Numbered from the stretch's first letter, positions 1 to 7,803 are shown. The stretch: 64,000 nucleotides of DNA from Haliscomenobacter hydrossis DSM 1100 (GCF_000212735.1 NC_015511.1:62001-126000), one strand, 5' to 3'. Program-made: numbers and translations. Notes: generated by a model not told the origin, from the sequence alone.

Positions 1-219
1 CTCGAAAGGAAGTGCAACTCCGGCCGATTTTGTCAGTACCTGACAATGTACCCGGCCATTGATTTTAAGATAATCGGCAATCGTGCAGGCAGTATAAAAG
101 GGATGACGATCTGGGCCATTGTGGCGCAAATAGCGGCGATAAGCACGGTTTAGTTCCAGTTCAGATACAGTACACTGAGGGCCCAGCTGCTGCCGGACCT
201 GGTCTTTGATGGCTTTCAT
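1..219 (-). CDS. hypothetical protein, 3' part cut by window edge
   Basis: The minus strand is open from an ATG at 219 to the first base of the window, giving 73 residues starting MKAIKDQVRQQLGPQ and running off the edge. It is rich in Tyr and Arg (a YRRYLRH stretch near residue 27) and I recognise no family. It lies 42 bp downstream of the gene ending at 262 on the same strand, so the two probably form one transcript. Codon pattern is gene-like and no stop interrupts it, but without the C-terminus nothing more can be said. Confidence 0.5.
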   Translation of the reverse strand, partial: MKAIKDQVRQQLGPQCTVSELELNRAYRRYLRHNGPDRHPFYTACTIADYLKINGRVHCQVLTKSAGVALPFE

Positions 220-229
220 AAGTGAATGG

Positions 230-261
230 TTGAGGAGGTTGAGAAAGTTGAGGAGGTTGAG
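230..261. repeat. 9-bp tandem repeat (TTGAGRARG, 3.5 copies)
   Basis: The plus strand reads TTGAGGAGG, TTGAGAAAG, TTGAGGAGG, TTGAG. It fills the gap between two minus-strand genes, immediately upstream of the ATG at 219, so it may affect translation start of that gene or simply be slippage-prone DNA. Confidence 0.6.
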
Positions 262-759
262 TTAAGCGCAATGTTGCGGGACGTAGATAGGAAGAATCGG
301 TTCCCTGGCTACCCGGCCAGGCAGGGCCGTGCTGTAGAATTTCCGCTTGACTTGCTGCCGCAGCAATCGGTAATTAACCAAGGCCATGTGCGCCTCGATG
401 CGGGCGGTGGTCAGTTCGAGCTGGGCTTTTTGGTAATCCAATAAAAGATCACAAGCGCGGAGCAGGTGGTTATGATCGTCGAAGTCATTGCAAGGTAGAA
501 ACAGCGACAGGGCAATGGCCTGATCTTCGAGCAAAAGTGCGCGAATATCGTGTTCTTGATTGAGGTAAATGGCAATTTCCCGTTTGGAAAGGGTGACGGG
601 TTCGGGGAGGAACAAAGTCCATTTGTTCAACCCATCGTGCCCCAGATTAAAATCATTTTTGGGCTGGTATTCGTTTTGCAAACGATCTTCCCAGTATTGA
701 TCCAAGGAACGGTGCAAGGCGGAATAATAGCTGTTTTCGATGAATGTGTCCGGTGTCAT
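262..759 (-). CDS. hypothetical protein
   Basis: The frame encodes 165 residues from the ATG at 759; a GTG at 801 would add 14 basic residues (179 in all). I prefer 759 because the 801 GTG lies inside the palindromic ACACATTTTGTGT element at 798-810, which looks like an operator, and because the extension is Lys-rich and promoter-like in base composition. The product is soluble with no signal peptide; it has a helical, Leu-rich middle (LLRACDLLLDYQKAQLEL) and a basic C-terminal third. No family recognised. It is divergent from the small gene at 953 and upstream of the partial gene at 1-219. Confidence 0.6.
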   Translation of the reverse strand: MTPDTFIENSYYSALHRSLDQYWEDRLQNEYQPKNDFNLGHDGLNKWTLFLPEPVTLSKREIAIYLNQEHDIRALLLEDQAIALSLFLPCNDFDDHNHLLRACDLLLDYQKAQLELTTARIEAHMALVNYRLLRQQVKRKFYSTALPGRVAREPILPIYVPQHCA

Positions 760-796
760 AACGTACAGTGTTTTTGTTGCTTTTCTTTTATAAATA

Positions 797-931
797 TACA
801 CATTTTGTGTTTAAATTCAAAATTTTATGCAACATTTTTTAACTATTTTTTACACTAATATTCAACAAAATAAACAAAATAACAGCATAAAAACTTATCA
901 AAAAGCTTGCAAATATAAAACAAAATGTGTA
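797..931. promoter_or_regulatory. divergent AT-rich intergenic region with paired operator-like repeats
   Basis: Between the minus gene (start 759 or 801) and the plus gene at 953 the DNA is very AT-rich. A palindrome with arms ACACA/TGTGT lies at 798-810. Its core returns in inverted form at 920-931, so that 797-808 and 920-931 are a 12-bp perfect inverted repeat (TACACATTTTGT / ACAAAATGTGTA). Two copies, one near each divergent gene, suggest a shared regulator; none of the neighbouring proteins is an obvious one. Confidence 0.45.
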
Positions 932-952
932 ATTTAAAGAAAAAACACCGAC

Positions 953-1099
953 ATGGACAACAAACTACAACAACTGACCGAGGCGCTGGCTACCGGTACT
1001 TTGGAACAACTCCTGAGCCTCCACGAAGAAGCCCTAAACGACCTGGAGGGTGACACCGAAAAACTGTACACAGCCATAGTCCAATACCTGGAGCAATGA
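953..1099 (+). CDS. small acidic hypothetical protein (48 aa)
   Basis: An ATG at 953 opens a 48-residue frame (MDNKLQQLTEALATG...) ending EQ at 1099. It is acidic and predicted helical, with Leu spacing typical of a short coiled coil. Its stop overlaps the next gene's start as ATGA (1096-1099), so the two are almost certainly translationally coupled and it may be a partner of the SLOG-like protein downstream. No known family recognised. Confidence 0.6.
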   Translation: MDNKLQQLTEALATGTLEQLLSLHEEALNDLEGDTEKLYTAIVQYLEQ

Positions 1100-1491
1100 A
1101 ACTACTGATCACGGGCAGCCGCCGGGCCACTGCGCAAGACTACGCAGGCCTGGCGGCTGCCATCCAAAAATATGCCCCCCAGGCCAGCGAGATCCTCCAC
1201 GGCGGAGCGATGGGCGCTGACCAACTGGCAGAACAATACGCCCGGGCGCAGGGACTACCCGTGACCGTGATCCGGCCTGACTATACCCAATGGCCCGCCA
1301 AAGTGGCCCCGCTGAAAAGGAACCACGACCTGGTGGCCCTGGCCGATGGGGTAATTGCGCTGTACAAAGGTAAGCGCAAAGGGGGCACCGCCTATACCGC
1401 CCGGCTGGCGCAGGATGCCGGTAAACTACTGGTGGAACTGCACGACAGCGGAGAATATAAACCTGGTGAGCAACTGAGCATGCCCATATAA
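1096..1491 (+). CDS. SLOG / YspA-like nucleotide-binding protein (DUF2493 type)
   Basis: The 131-residue product begins MKLLITGSRRA, has HGGAMGADQLAEQYA at about 35-49 and NHDLVALADGVIALYKG followed by GGTAYTARLAQ at about 75-105. This order (TGSR, GGAxGAD, then a Gly-rich switch to a second strand) is that of the cpYpsA-like SLOG Rossmann proteins, which bind nucleotide-derived ligands. Length fits a single SLOG domain. Some SLOG proteins serve as sensors or effectors in defence systems, but nothing here proves such a role. Coupled by ATGA to the 48-residue protein before it. Confidence 0.75.
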   Translation: MKLLITGSRRATAQDYAGLAAAIQKYAPQASEILHGGAMGADQLAEQYARAQGLPVTVIRPDYTQWPAKVAPLKRNHDLVALADGVIALYKGKRKGGTAYTARLAQDAGKLLVELHDSGEYKPGEQLSMPI

Positions 1492-1986
1492 GCACAAACT
1501 AGACTGCCCAACCCCGCACGCTGCTACGAGGGGGGAACTGCAATAGGGGAAAAAATCCCCCCCTGCTAAAAATAAAGTGGCGAAGCCGCCGCTTTGCCTT
1601 TCTCCCGACCGCAAGCTGCCCGCTGCGGAACTGCACTAGTACGAAAACTCCCCCCGGAAAAAAGGCCAAGCAATGTGCAGCCAGTGCCGGGCATAGATGC
1701 AAGGTGGAGCGCCCGCAGTGAGCGATTTTTTTTTCTGGTGCGTAGCTTTAGCGGAGCAAACCAGAAAAAAAAACGCGAGCGAGGACGTACGACCTTGCAG
1801 CGATGACTGGCACTGGCTAACTTGCTTTGGCCCTTTTTTGTGGGGGTTTTTGAGCTAGTGCTGGTATGGTGGTGGAGGGGGAATGTTTATCAATTCTAAA
1901 GCAAGATCGAAACCAAATTGTTTTTTATTCCCAAATTATACACTTAAATTTGTTCACAAGGGGTGTTTAAGCCTTTTCAAAAGTTT
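1492..1986. other. gene-free spacer with a T9/A9 hairpin
   Basis: No convincing gene is seen. The first 330 bp are GC-rich with several short hairpins (for example around 1536-1562). A 14-bp perfect inverted repeat lies at 1726-1739 and 1760-1773 (nine T then CTGGT, mirrored as ACCAG then nine A), with GCG/CGC extending both arms past one bulged A; either strand could read it as a terminator. The last 100 bp are AT-rich and probably hold the promoter of the RhuM gene. Confidence 0.5.
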
Positions 1987-3000
1987 ATGTCGATGGATGA
2001 CCAGCAAGCGAATGACCTTATTATTTACCAAACCGCCGATGGCAAAGCCACTGTAGCGCTTTTCGCCAAAGACGGAATGGTATGGATGAACCAAAGTCAA
2101 TTGGCAGAACTTTTTGACACCTCTGTCCCTAATATTAGCATGCACATATCTAACATTCTGAAAGAAGGAGAATTAGAGCAAATTTCAGTTATTAAGGATT
2201 ACTTAACAACTGCCACAGACGGCAAAGAATACAAGGTTACTTTTTATGCGCTTGACATGATCCTGGCCATCGGTTTTCGGGTGCGCAGCAAACGCGGAAC
2301 ACAGTTTCGGATTTGGGCCAACCGCAACCTCAAAGCATATATGGTAAAGGGCTTTGTGATGGATGATGAGCGCTTGAAAAACCCGGATGGGCGGCCCGAC
2401 TACTTTGATGAACTACTGGAACGTATCCGGGACATTCGAGCCTCAGAAAAGCGTTTTTATCAAAAAGTCCGCGATTTGTTTGCCTTGAGTAGTGACTATG
2501 ATCTGACGGACAAAGCCACTCAGATGTTTTTTGCCGAAACACAAAACAAGCTGCTTTACGCGGTTACAGGTCAAACCGCAGCAGAGTTGGTCTTGGCACG
2601 TGCCGACGCCAATGCGCCAAATATGGCACTGAGTTCCTGGAAAGGATCGGTGGTGCGCAAACAGGACATCTTCATTGCCAAAAACTACCTGAGTGATGAC
2701 GAGCTGGACACCTTGAACCGCCTAGTCGTTATTTTCCTGGAAACAGCGGAGTTGAGGGTCAAAAGTCGGAAAGACATTGCCATGCAGTTTTGGCGAGACA
2801 ACGTAGATCGGTTGCTGGAGTTCAATGACAAACAAGTACTCAGTGGTGCAGGGACGATCAGCAATGCCGAGATGGAAGAACGGGTACGGAAAATTTATGA
2901 AGTGTTTGACCAACATCGTAAAGCATATGACGCTAAATTGGCGGATGAAGCAGATTTGCGTGAACTGGAACAGCAGTTGAGCAAACGAAAAGACAAATAA
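1987..3000 (+). CDS. RhuM family protein
   Basis: The protein (337 residues from ATG 1987; a GTG at 1963 would add eight) matches the RhuM family as I know it: an N-terminal IIYQTADGK, then MVWMNQSQLAELFDTS with a helix-turn-helix-like segment, then YKVTFYALDMILAIGFRV and GTQFRIWANRNLKAYMVKGF, followed by the long helical C-terminal half and a charged tail. RhuM proteins were named in Salmonella pathogenicity island 3 and are common on mobile elements and in defence-rich islands; their biochemical role is unsettled. Its stop is 15 bp before the CHAT/NB-ARC gene, so the pair is likely one operon. Start 1987 chosen because family members begin just before the IIYQ strand. Confidence 0.8.
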   Translation: MSMDDQQANDLIIYQTADGKATVALFAKDGMVWMNQSQLAELFDTSVPNISMHISNILKEGELEQISVIKDYLTTATDGKEYKVTFYALDMILAIGFRVRSKRGTQFRIWANRNLKAYMVKGFVMDDERLKNPDGRPDYFDELLERIRDIRASEKRFYQKVRDLFALSSDYDLTDKATQMFFAETQNKLLYAVTGQTAAELVLARADANAPNMALSSWKGSVVRKQDIFIAKNYLSDDELDTLNRLVVIFLETAELRVKSRKDIAMQFWRDNVDRLLEFNDKQVLSGAGTISNAEMEERVRKIYEVFDQHRKAYDAKLADEADLRELEQQLSKRKDK

Positions 3001-3015
3001 TCAAACCCAAACACT

Positions 3016-5517
3016 ATGCCCCAACTGCCGGTCATCCTTACAGCCTTTGCCAACAGCTACGACGCTGATTACCTGGCTCACCTGGAGCAAGAGCACGACC
3101 GTTTGCAACTGATTCTTGCCCCCCTCTCCTACTTGCGGCATGTACCCCTGTCGAATGCCAAAACCGGGCAGCTGGTCAGCACCTTGACCCAGTACCAACA
3201 GGAATTGCTCATTTTCCATTTTGGTGGCCATGCCGATGGAGAACAATTGCAATTTCGGGATGCGGGCGGGCAAGTAGCGGGGTTGGCCGAAACCCTGTCG
3301 CTGCACCCGGAACTAAAACTCGTCTTTCTCAACGGCTGCAACACCCAGGCACAAGTCACGCAGTACCTCGATGCCGGAATCCCTGCTGTTATTGCGACCA
3401 CCTGTTCCGTAGGCGACGGAAAAGCCAAGCAATTTGCGGAGACGTTCTACACCGCACTAGCCACTGGGCATACTCTACAAGATGCATTTACCCGCGCCAA
3501 AGGAGCGATGAAACTGAGCGGGGCAACACCCGCTGGCGAGGAGATCGTAAACCTGCGCGGGGTGCGCCTACGGCAGGAACAAGTAACGGAGCTGCCCTGG
3601 AGGCTGTATGTAGCGGGGGATGAGGTGCTGGGGTGGAAGTTGGAAATGGTATCCAGCAAGGTTAATAGTCTACCCATTCTGCTCAATAACGTGCCGACAA
3701 ATTTTGACCCCAAAACAGACTGTATAGGTAGAGAAACTGAATTGGCTGAATTGCACCAAAAGCTCTCCAATTCCCCCAAAGTGGCCCTCGTGCGTGGCCT
3801 CGGTGGCATTGGCAAAACCACCCTGGCCATGGCATATGTGGCCATTCATCAAGACAAGTACCAGCATCTGGCCTGGATCACCCAGGGCGGTGACCTGATC
3901 AATACCATAGCCCTGGATCAAAGTCTGGCCCTGAGCCTGGAGATGCCCCTACAGCAGGGGGAAGACCTGTCCAGCCGCTTCGTCCAGCTCATGCAAGCCC
4001 TGCGCAGCATCCCTGGGCCCAATCTGTTGGTGATTGACAATGCTACGGAGCAAGTGGCAACCCGTGAATTTTTCCAGCAATTGCCCAAAGCACCCAACTG
4101 GAAGGTACTGGTGACTTCCCGGCAGGATTTGCCGGATTTTGTGGTGATGGAGTTGCAGGTGCTCAGGCCGGAGGCAGCGCTAGAACTGTTTCGATTGTAC
4201 TACCAAGGGGGTAGTGATGTAGAAGCGATGGAACTGCTCCAGGAAATTGGCTACCATACCCTAACGACAGAGCTACTGGCCAAAACCCTCCAACGCAAAA
4301 AGGGGCTACTCTCCATCCCCAAACTACTGGAGACCCTGCGCAAACGCCAACTGGATGACCCCAAACTGGCGGAAAGGCTTTGGGCCAGGCACAGCGGCGA
4401 GGAACGGGGGGTGTTCAAGTATTTAATGAGTCTTTATGAAATGGCCGATTTGGATGAGCAAGAAATCTGGGTCATGCAGCAGTTTGCCGTGCTGCCTGCG
4501 TTACCATTAGAACTTGCCCCATTAGCTGAGTGGCTGGAAATAGACGCTGAGGAACTTAACCAAATTTTGAATGAGTTAGCTGACAAAGGTTGGTTGAGCA
4601 TAAAGGAGGATACTTTTTTGGTGCATCGGTTGATGCAGGAAGTGGTGAAGTATCAGAAGGAACCAGATATTGAGGAATTAGAGCAATTAGTTGATGCAAT
4701 GGCTAACAAAATGACGACAAGTGAATTTGGAAATCCAATAATTGAAAATTTGCCTTGGCTAGAGTATGCAAAAAAAGTTGCAGATTATTTTACTAGCCAC
4801 ACACATTTACCAAAGAAAGCTGCTATTTTATGGAATAATCTTGCCAATGTACTCTCTTTAGCAGGAGACCTTAATGAGTCTACCGTCTTATTGAACCATG
4901 TTTTAGTAAGTTATACTCATATTTATGGTACTGAAAATTTAGAGGTTGCTGGAATAAAATCTAACCTCGCACTTAATTACATGGATTTAGGTGTATTCGA
5001 TCTTGCTGCTCAGTTACTAGAAGAAACACTTGATTCATTCATAAAAAATTATGGCCTAGAGCATATTGAGACTGCTTTGATACTTGGTAACTTGGGAGAG
5101 GCGCATAGAGCCATTGGAAAATACGATCAAGCTAAAGAGGAATTAGAAACAGCATTAAAAATCGACATTGCAAATTTCGGAGATAATCATCCAAGAGTAG
5201 CGACAGTACAATCAAATCTTGCAAATGTGCTTAGAGTTATGGGGAAATATTCCCAAGCCACTAAGTTATACCGAAAAGCGTTAACGATTAACATAAAATA
5301 TTTAGGGGCTGATCACCCAACTGTATCACTTGGTTACCTCAATCTTGCCAATGTCTTAAGTGATAAGGGAAACTTTAAAAAAGCAAAAAGTTTAGCAAAA
5401 AAGGGCTTAAATATTAACATCAAAAATTTCGGAAATAATCATCCTCGTGTTGCAAGTAGCAGATCCACATTAGGAAATATTTTAAACCATTTGGGGGGAA
5501 GCTTCTCAAGCGATTGA
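3016..5517 (+). CDS. CHAT protease - NB-ARC ATPase - TPR protein (STAND/NLR-like), truncated by frameshift
   Basis: N-terminal CHAT (caspase-like) domain, about residues 1-200, with candidate catalytic His72 in HFGGHADG and Cys108 in FLNGCNTQ. An NB-ARC/STAND ATPase follows: P-loop GLGGIGKTT at 261-269, Walker B LLVIDNAT at about 337-344, sensor TSRQ at 367-370, then a winged-helix-like stretch to about 560. From about 620 there are kinesin-light-chain-type TPRs (repeated NLA, GNxxxA, GxNHPRVA). The frame ends at 5517 just after a G6 run (5493-5498); removing one G joins it to the TPRs of 5528-6139, giving about 1040 residues. The architecture is that of bacterial NLR-like sensors in which ligand binding by TPRs triggers oligomerisation and protease activity (family knowledge). 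Lies 15 bp after rhuM. Confidence 0.85.
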   Translation: MPQLPVILTAFANSYDADYLAHLEQEHDRLQLILAPLSYLRHVPLSNAKTGQLVSTLTQYQQELLIFHFGGHADGEQLQFRDAGGQVAGLAETLSLHPELKLVFLNGCNTQAQVTQYLDAGIPAVIATTCSVGDGKAKQFAETFYTALATGHTLQDAFTRAKGAMKLSGATPAGEEIVNLRGVRLRQEQVTELPWRLYVAGDEVLGWKLEMVSSKVNSLPILLNNVPTNFDPKTDCIGRETELAELHQKLSNSPKVALVRGLGGIGKTTLAMAYVAIHQDKYQHLAWITQGGDLINTIALDQSLALSLEMPLQQGEDLSSRFVQLMQALRSIPGPNLLVIDNATEQVATREFFQQLPKAPNWKVLVTSRQDLPDFVVMELQVLRPEAALELFRLYYQGGSDVEAMELLQEIGYHTLTTELLAKTLQRKKGLLSIPKLLETLRKRQLDDPKLAERLWARHSGEERGVFKYLMSLYEMADLDEQEIWVMQQFAVLPALPLELAPLAEWLEIDAEELNQILNELADKGWLSIKEDTFLVHRLMQEVVKYQKEPDIEELEQLVDAMANKMTTSEFGNPIIENLPWLEYAKKVADYFTSHTHLPKKAAILWNNLANVLSLAGDLNESTVLLNHVLVSYTHIYGTENLEVAGIKSNLALNYMDLGVFDLAAQLLEETLDSFIKNYGLEHIETALILGNLGEAHRAIGKYDQAKEELETALKIDIANFGDNHPRVATVQSNLANVLRVMGKYSQATKLYRKALTINIKYLGADHPTVSLGYLNLANVLSDKGNFKKAKSLAKKGLNINIKNFGNNHPRVASSRSTLGNILNHLGGSFSSD
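5493..5498 (+). repeat. G6 homopolymer at the frameshift of the CHAT/NB-ARC/TPR gene
   Basis: Six G in a row. With five, the codons read through as HLGEASQAIELLTMALES, a perfect TPR continuation; with six, the protein ends SFSSD. This is the kind of site where polymerase slippage, phase variation or a base-calling error would act. Confidence 0.8.
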
Positions 5518-5527
5518 ACTATTAACG

Positions 5528-6139
5528 ATGGCATTAGAAAGCAATATCCAAAACTTTGGCGAGCACAGCTTCATTGTCGCTCAAGACTTATCGAACCTAG
5601 CTGACTTACTTCGAAAAAACGGCAAACCCGACGAAGCAGCTGAACTATATGCTAAATCTCTCGATATCAACTTATTAATTTACCAACCAAATCATCCTTT
5701 TATAGCTCAAGGTAGATCAAATCTTGCTGTTGGATATAGAGCAATAGGAAAATTAAAAGAAGCTAAAGAGCTACTCGAATCGGCTCTAAAAAGTGATATA
5801 AACTCATTTGGAGAGGATCACCCCAACGTAGCTAGGCGTCAAGCCAATTTGGCAATGGTATTCAGTGATCTTGGCAAAGATGATCTTGCGATGGAAATAA
5901 TGGAAAAGGCTCTAAAAAATATCGAACAAAATCATGGTCGAGAGCATCATGAATTTGCTGTTAATATCTGGAATCGTGGAATCATATTTTTTAGACAAAG
6001 AGTATACAGTCAAGCAAAAGTAGATTTTGAAAAAGCATTAAAAATTATTGAAAAAACACAAGGTATGAATCACCCACACTATGCAGCGATAGTAAGCTGG
6101 CTGGATGCTGTCAATGAAAAACTTGGTGCTTCCAGTTAA
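5528..6139 (+). CDS. C-terminal TPR part of the frameshifted STAND protein
   Basis: 203 residues of kinesin-light-chain-like TPRs (NLADLLRKNGKPDEAAELYAK; NLAVGYRAIGKLKEAKELLE; NLAMVFSDLGKDDLAMEIME), in the +1 frame relative to the upstream gene and open back through the G6 tract. The repeat register continues exactly across the junction, so it is the missing end of the protein at 3016 rather than an independent gene. If translated separately (ATG 5528) it would be a free TPR protein. Ends 118 bp before the next gene candidate; no T-rich terminator was identified. Confidence 0.8.
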   Translation: MALESNIQNFGEHSFIVAQDLSNLADLLRKNGKPDEAAELYAKSLDINLLIYQPNHPFIAQGRSNLAVGYRAIGKLKEAKELLESALKSDINSFGEDHPNVARRQANLAMVFSDLGKDDLAMEIMEKALKNIEQNHGREHHEFAVNIWNRGIIFFRQRVYSQAKVDFEKALKIIEKTQGMNHPHYAAIVSWLDAVNEKLGASS

Positions 6140-6278
6140 ACGCTTTAATCCATCCAATTTGAGGTAGTCAGAATCCAGTCATTCTGTTCAATATCTCAAA
6201 TTTGCCCTGGTCAAAATCCCGCAAAAGTGCCGTGCATTTTCCATTCTTTCGTTTATCTTGTTTCCCAAACCAGCACCC

Positions 6279-6659
6279 ATGAGTACCAAACCCACGCTCC
6301 TCCCCCCACAAGCCGGCTTTCTCCTCGTCCAAATCGTTTACGGCCTGGTATCCCGTGACTGTCGGGGGATGGGCATCTGCAAGCTACGTCCGGTGTCTCC
6401 TACCCTGGCACATGGAAGCACCAGTCCCTGCGGGTCGAGCATCGCCTGGGCGGGGATGGGGGAGCAAGGCAGCTTTGAGCTGCTGGTGCTCCGGAATACG
6501 GTCAGCGAGGAGCAATGGGAGCGGCGATTTGCCGGGGCCAGATTCGTGATGGAAGAGTCATTTGGGGTGCCGGAGGAGCTATTTGGAGAAAGCCGGGAAA
6601 TCAAAGCCGGGAGCTACCCAGTGGAAGCCATGGGGAATTATCTACGCATTAGCTTTTGA
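6279..6659 (+). CDS. hypothetical protein
   Basis: ATG 6279 gives 126 residues (a TTG at 6258 would add seven). It starts MSTKPTLLPPQAGFLLVQIVYGL, contains GMGICKLRPV at about 37 and a charged C-terminal half that ends GNYLRISF. No signal peptide or known motif. Cys-poor, Gly/Glu-rich. It follows the STAND gene by about 140 bp. I do not recognise a family; codon composition in the second half (VSEEQWERRFAGARFVMEESFG) looks like real protein. Confidence 0.5.
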   Translation: MSTKPTLLPPQAGFLLVQIVYGLVSRDCRGMGICKLRPVSPTLAHGSTSPCGSSIAWAGMGEQGSFELLVLRNTVSEEQWERRFAGARFVMEESFGVPEELFGESREIKAGSYPVEAMGNYLRISF

Positions 6660-6994
6660 GCCCTGTCGATGCTGCCAAGCTTAAAGCACTCATCCAAAAC
6701 CTCGCGCTCAAAGCACCCTTCGCAGCACCGGCGACCGCAGCGGCTTACCGAGCCGCGAGGTGGCGGGGGATGCGAAGATCTAGGGCACGGTGGAAAACGG
6801 ATGCAGGTACCTCACGCTAAATGGGGAAAGCCCAGCTACTGGCCCGAGGAACGCAGTGACGGAGGGCGAGTGGCTGGGCGCTGGTGTACGGTGGAAAGCG
6901 ACAAAAATGAGTACTTGTTGCCAACAAAAAAGGCGAAGCCGAAGCTTCGCCTGCAAATAACAACCCTATATCATAGCAATGCATCTTTGGTCAG
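6660..6994. other. GC-rich gene-free spacer
   Basis: No supported gene on either strand. It is GC-rich with frequent CGCAG/CGGAG/CGAG words that recur in the spacers at 1680-1800 and 8040-8290 (for example GAACGCAGTGACGGAGGGCG here and CCCGCAGCGATAGCGGAGGG at about 8180), suggesting a shared degenerate repeat or common origin of these spacers. Its right end holds the terminator at 6931-6952. Confidence 0.45.
6931..6952 (-). terminator. intrinsic terminator with UUCG tetraloop
   Basis: Arms AGGCGAAGC (6931-6939) and GCTTCGCCT (6944-6952). Read on the minus strand the loop is TTCG closed by C-G, the ultra-stable tetraloop, and the stem is followed by six T. It sits 42 bp after the stop of the small minus gene 6995-7156. 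The same hairpin is repeated at 7757-7778. Confidence 0.8.
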
Positions 6995-7156
6995 TTAAGG
7001 TCCAATCCGGCTGAGGGTCAGGTCGAGAGAGCCGATCTTGGTGCGTCCACTGCTTTCGGCAGTGCTTGGAGTTGCTGTGGAGGTAGTGGAGGCGGAAATG
7101 GAAGTTTGGTTGCCAGTCAGCAGGAGCTGTAGGAAGAGGAAAAAGATAGTGTTCAT
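6995..7156 (-). CDS. small secreted/membrane peptide, paralogue 1 (53 aa)
   Basis: The ATG at 7156 opens a 53-residue frame: hydrophobic start MNTIFFLFLQLLL, then a Ser/Thr-rich linker and a C-terminal TKIGSLDLTLSRIGP. The gene at 7804-7953 encodes a clear paralogue (MNTILFLLLQLLL, Ser/Thr linker, RGKVVDVDLTF). Both have the sequence TAAAGCT directly before ATGAAC and both are followed by the same tetraloop terminator, so they are evidently real transcription units. The N-terminus could be a signal peptide or single membrane helix. Function unknown. A palindromic element (7180-7341) is inserted just upstream. Confidence 0.6.
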   Translation of the reverse strand: MNTIFFLFLQLLLTGNQTSISASTTSTATPSTAESSGRTKIGSLDLTLSRIGP

Positions 7157-7179
7157 AGCTTTAGTTGATGTGCAGGTGG

Positions 7180-7341
7180 AGAGTGTGTTTGGGATTCTAC
7201 TTTGCGCTCCAAATGGCTAGAATTCACTCCAATTTCGTTCCAAAAATGCTCATTTAGCACTGCTAAACTCCGCTTTTTGTGCCTCACTGGAGTGGATTCT
7301 AGCTCATTTTCGCTTTCAAAGTAGAATCCCAAACACACTCT
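7180..7341. mobile_element. 162-bp near-palindromic foldback element (MITE-like)
   Basis: Perfect 24-bp terminal inverted repeats lie at 7180-7203 and 7318-7341 (outer end AGAGTGTGTTTGGGATTCTA). Inside, a second pair of arms (GCTAGAATTCACTCCA and its near-complement TGGAGTGGATTCTAGC) and a TTTAGCA/TGCTAAA centre make almost the whole element one hairpin. No transposase and no obvious target-site duplication at the ends. It separates the gene at 7156 from the promoter-like DNA expected upstream of it. Confidence 0.7.
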
Positions 7342-7367
7342 AGGAAGTAGTTTTCTCACAGAAAAGG

Positions 7368-7475
7368 TCAACAGGTGATGGAATCGTAGAAATTGGTGAT
7401 GGAGATGATCCAGAGGAGGAGGCCAGACATGGCGGTAGGGCCGCGCTGGCGGTAGAAGGATATTTGTTTGTTCAT
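7368..7475 (-). CDS. small peptide (35 aa), same gene group
   Basis: The ATG at 7475 opens a 35-residue frame (MNKQISFYRQRGPTAMSGLL... ending FYDSITC) with one hydrophobic stretch (LLLWIISI). The protein is not similar to its two neighbours, but the gene shares with 7953 the upstream blocks at 7483-7496 and 7523-7542 and the AAAGCTATGAAC start context. That conserved promoter/start context is the main evidence that it is expressed. Confidence 0.4.
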   Translation of the reverse strand: MNKQISFYRQRGPTAMSGLLLWIISITNFYDSITC

Positions 7476-7482
7476 AGCTTTA

Positions 7483-7542
7483 TTTGTTAAATTTTAAACA
7501 AAGTTATTGTTTTTTAAACATAATGCAAATTTTTTAGACTTT
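7483..7542 (-). promoter_or_regulatory. shared upstream block of the small minus-strand genes (copy 1)
   Basis: Two pieces match the region before the gene at 7953: 7523-7542 (ATGCAAATTTTTTAGACTTT on plus) equals 8014-8033 exactly, and TTTGTTAAATTTTA at 7483-7496 recurs near 7974. On the minus strand the first block reads AAAATTTG, one base from the Bacteroidota -7 element TAnnTTTG. Probably a duplicated promoter and leader. Confidence 0.5.
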
Positions 7543-7639
7543 TAATTTGGTGATGGTTAGGTTTTAGGTTGGGTAAAGGAGCAGCGCAACTTAAAGCCTG
7601 AACTCTTTTTAACCGCGGAGTAAAGGAGTGGACGCTGAG

Positions 7640-7710
7640 TTGCGCGGAGTTTTTTTAGGCCACCTGCGGTGGGGAGGAGGACACGGAGGTCGCTTTCGGT
7701 GAAGGTTTTT
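7640..7710. repeat. dispersed repeat, second copy at 56622-56683
   Basis: CGGAGTTTTTTTAGGCCACC with GACACGGAGGTCGC and GTGAAGG downstream; the stretch at 56622-56683 matches with few differences (TTTTTTAGGGGCACCTGCGG, TCACGGAGGTCGCC, TGAAGG). Both copies lie in gene-free DNA among CGCGGAG words, and both look like relics of a repeat family spread over the replicon. Confidence 0.55.
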
Positions 7711-7756
7711 GGTAGTGCGTTATAAAATTGGGACAAGCTGGGACAAGAAACAAAAG

Positions 7757-7778
7757 AGGCGAAGCCGAAGCTTCGCCT
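7757..7778 (-). terminator. intrinsic terminator with UUCG tetraloop (second copy)
   Basis: Same stem as at 6931-6952: AGGCGAAGC (7757-7765), loop CGAA on plus (TTCG on minus), GCTTCGCCT (7770-7778). It lies 25 bp after the stop of the minus gene 7804-7953 and is followed on minus by CTTTTG. Confidence 0.75.
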
Positions 7779-7803
7779 GTAGGTAGTACTTAGAGCCTAT
7801 TGT

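Noticed and set aside
1109-1495. 128-residue minus-strand frame
   Set aside because: It lies opposite the SLOG gene and shows only the Cys/Arg/Gly-rich composition of an antisense frame.
6669-6998. 109-residue plus-strand open frame
   Set aside because: Composition is odd (Arg/Pro/Gly runs, no hydrophobic pattern) and it crosses the terminator and the real small minus gene at 6995; it is a by-product of GC-rich spacer DNA.
7153-7371. 72-residue minus-strand frame
   Set aside because: It is made almost entirely of the palindromic element at 7180-7341.
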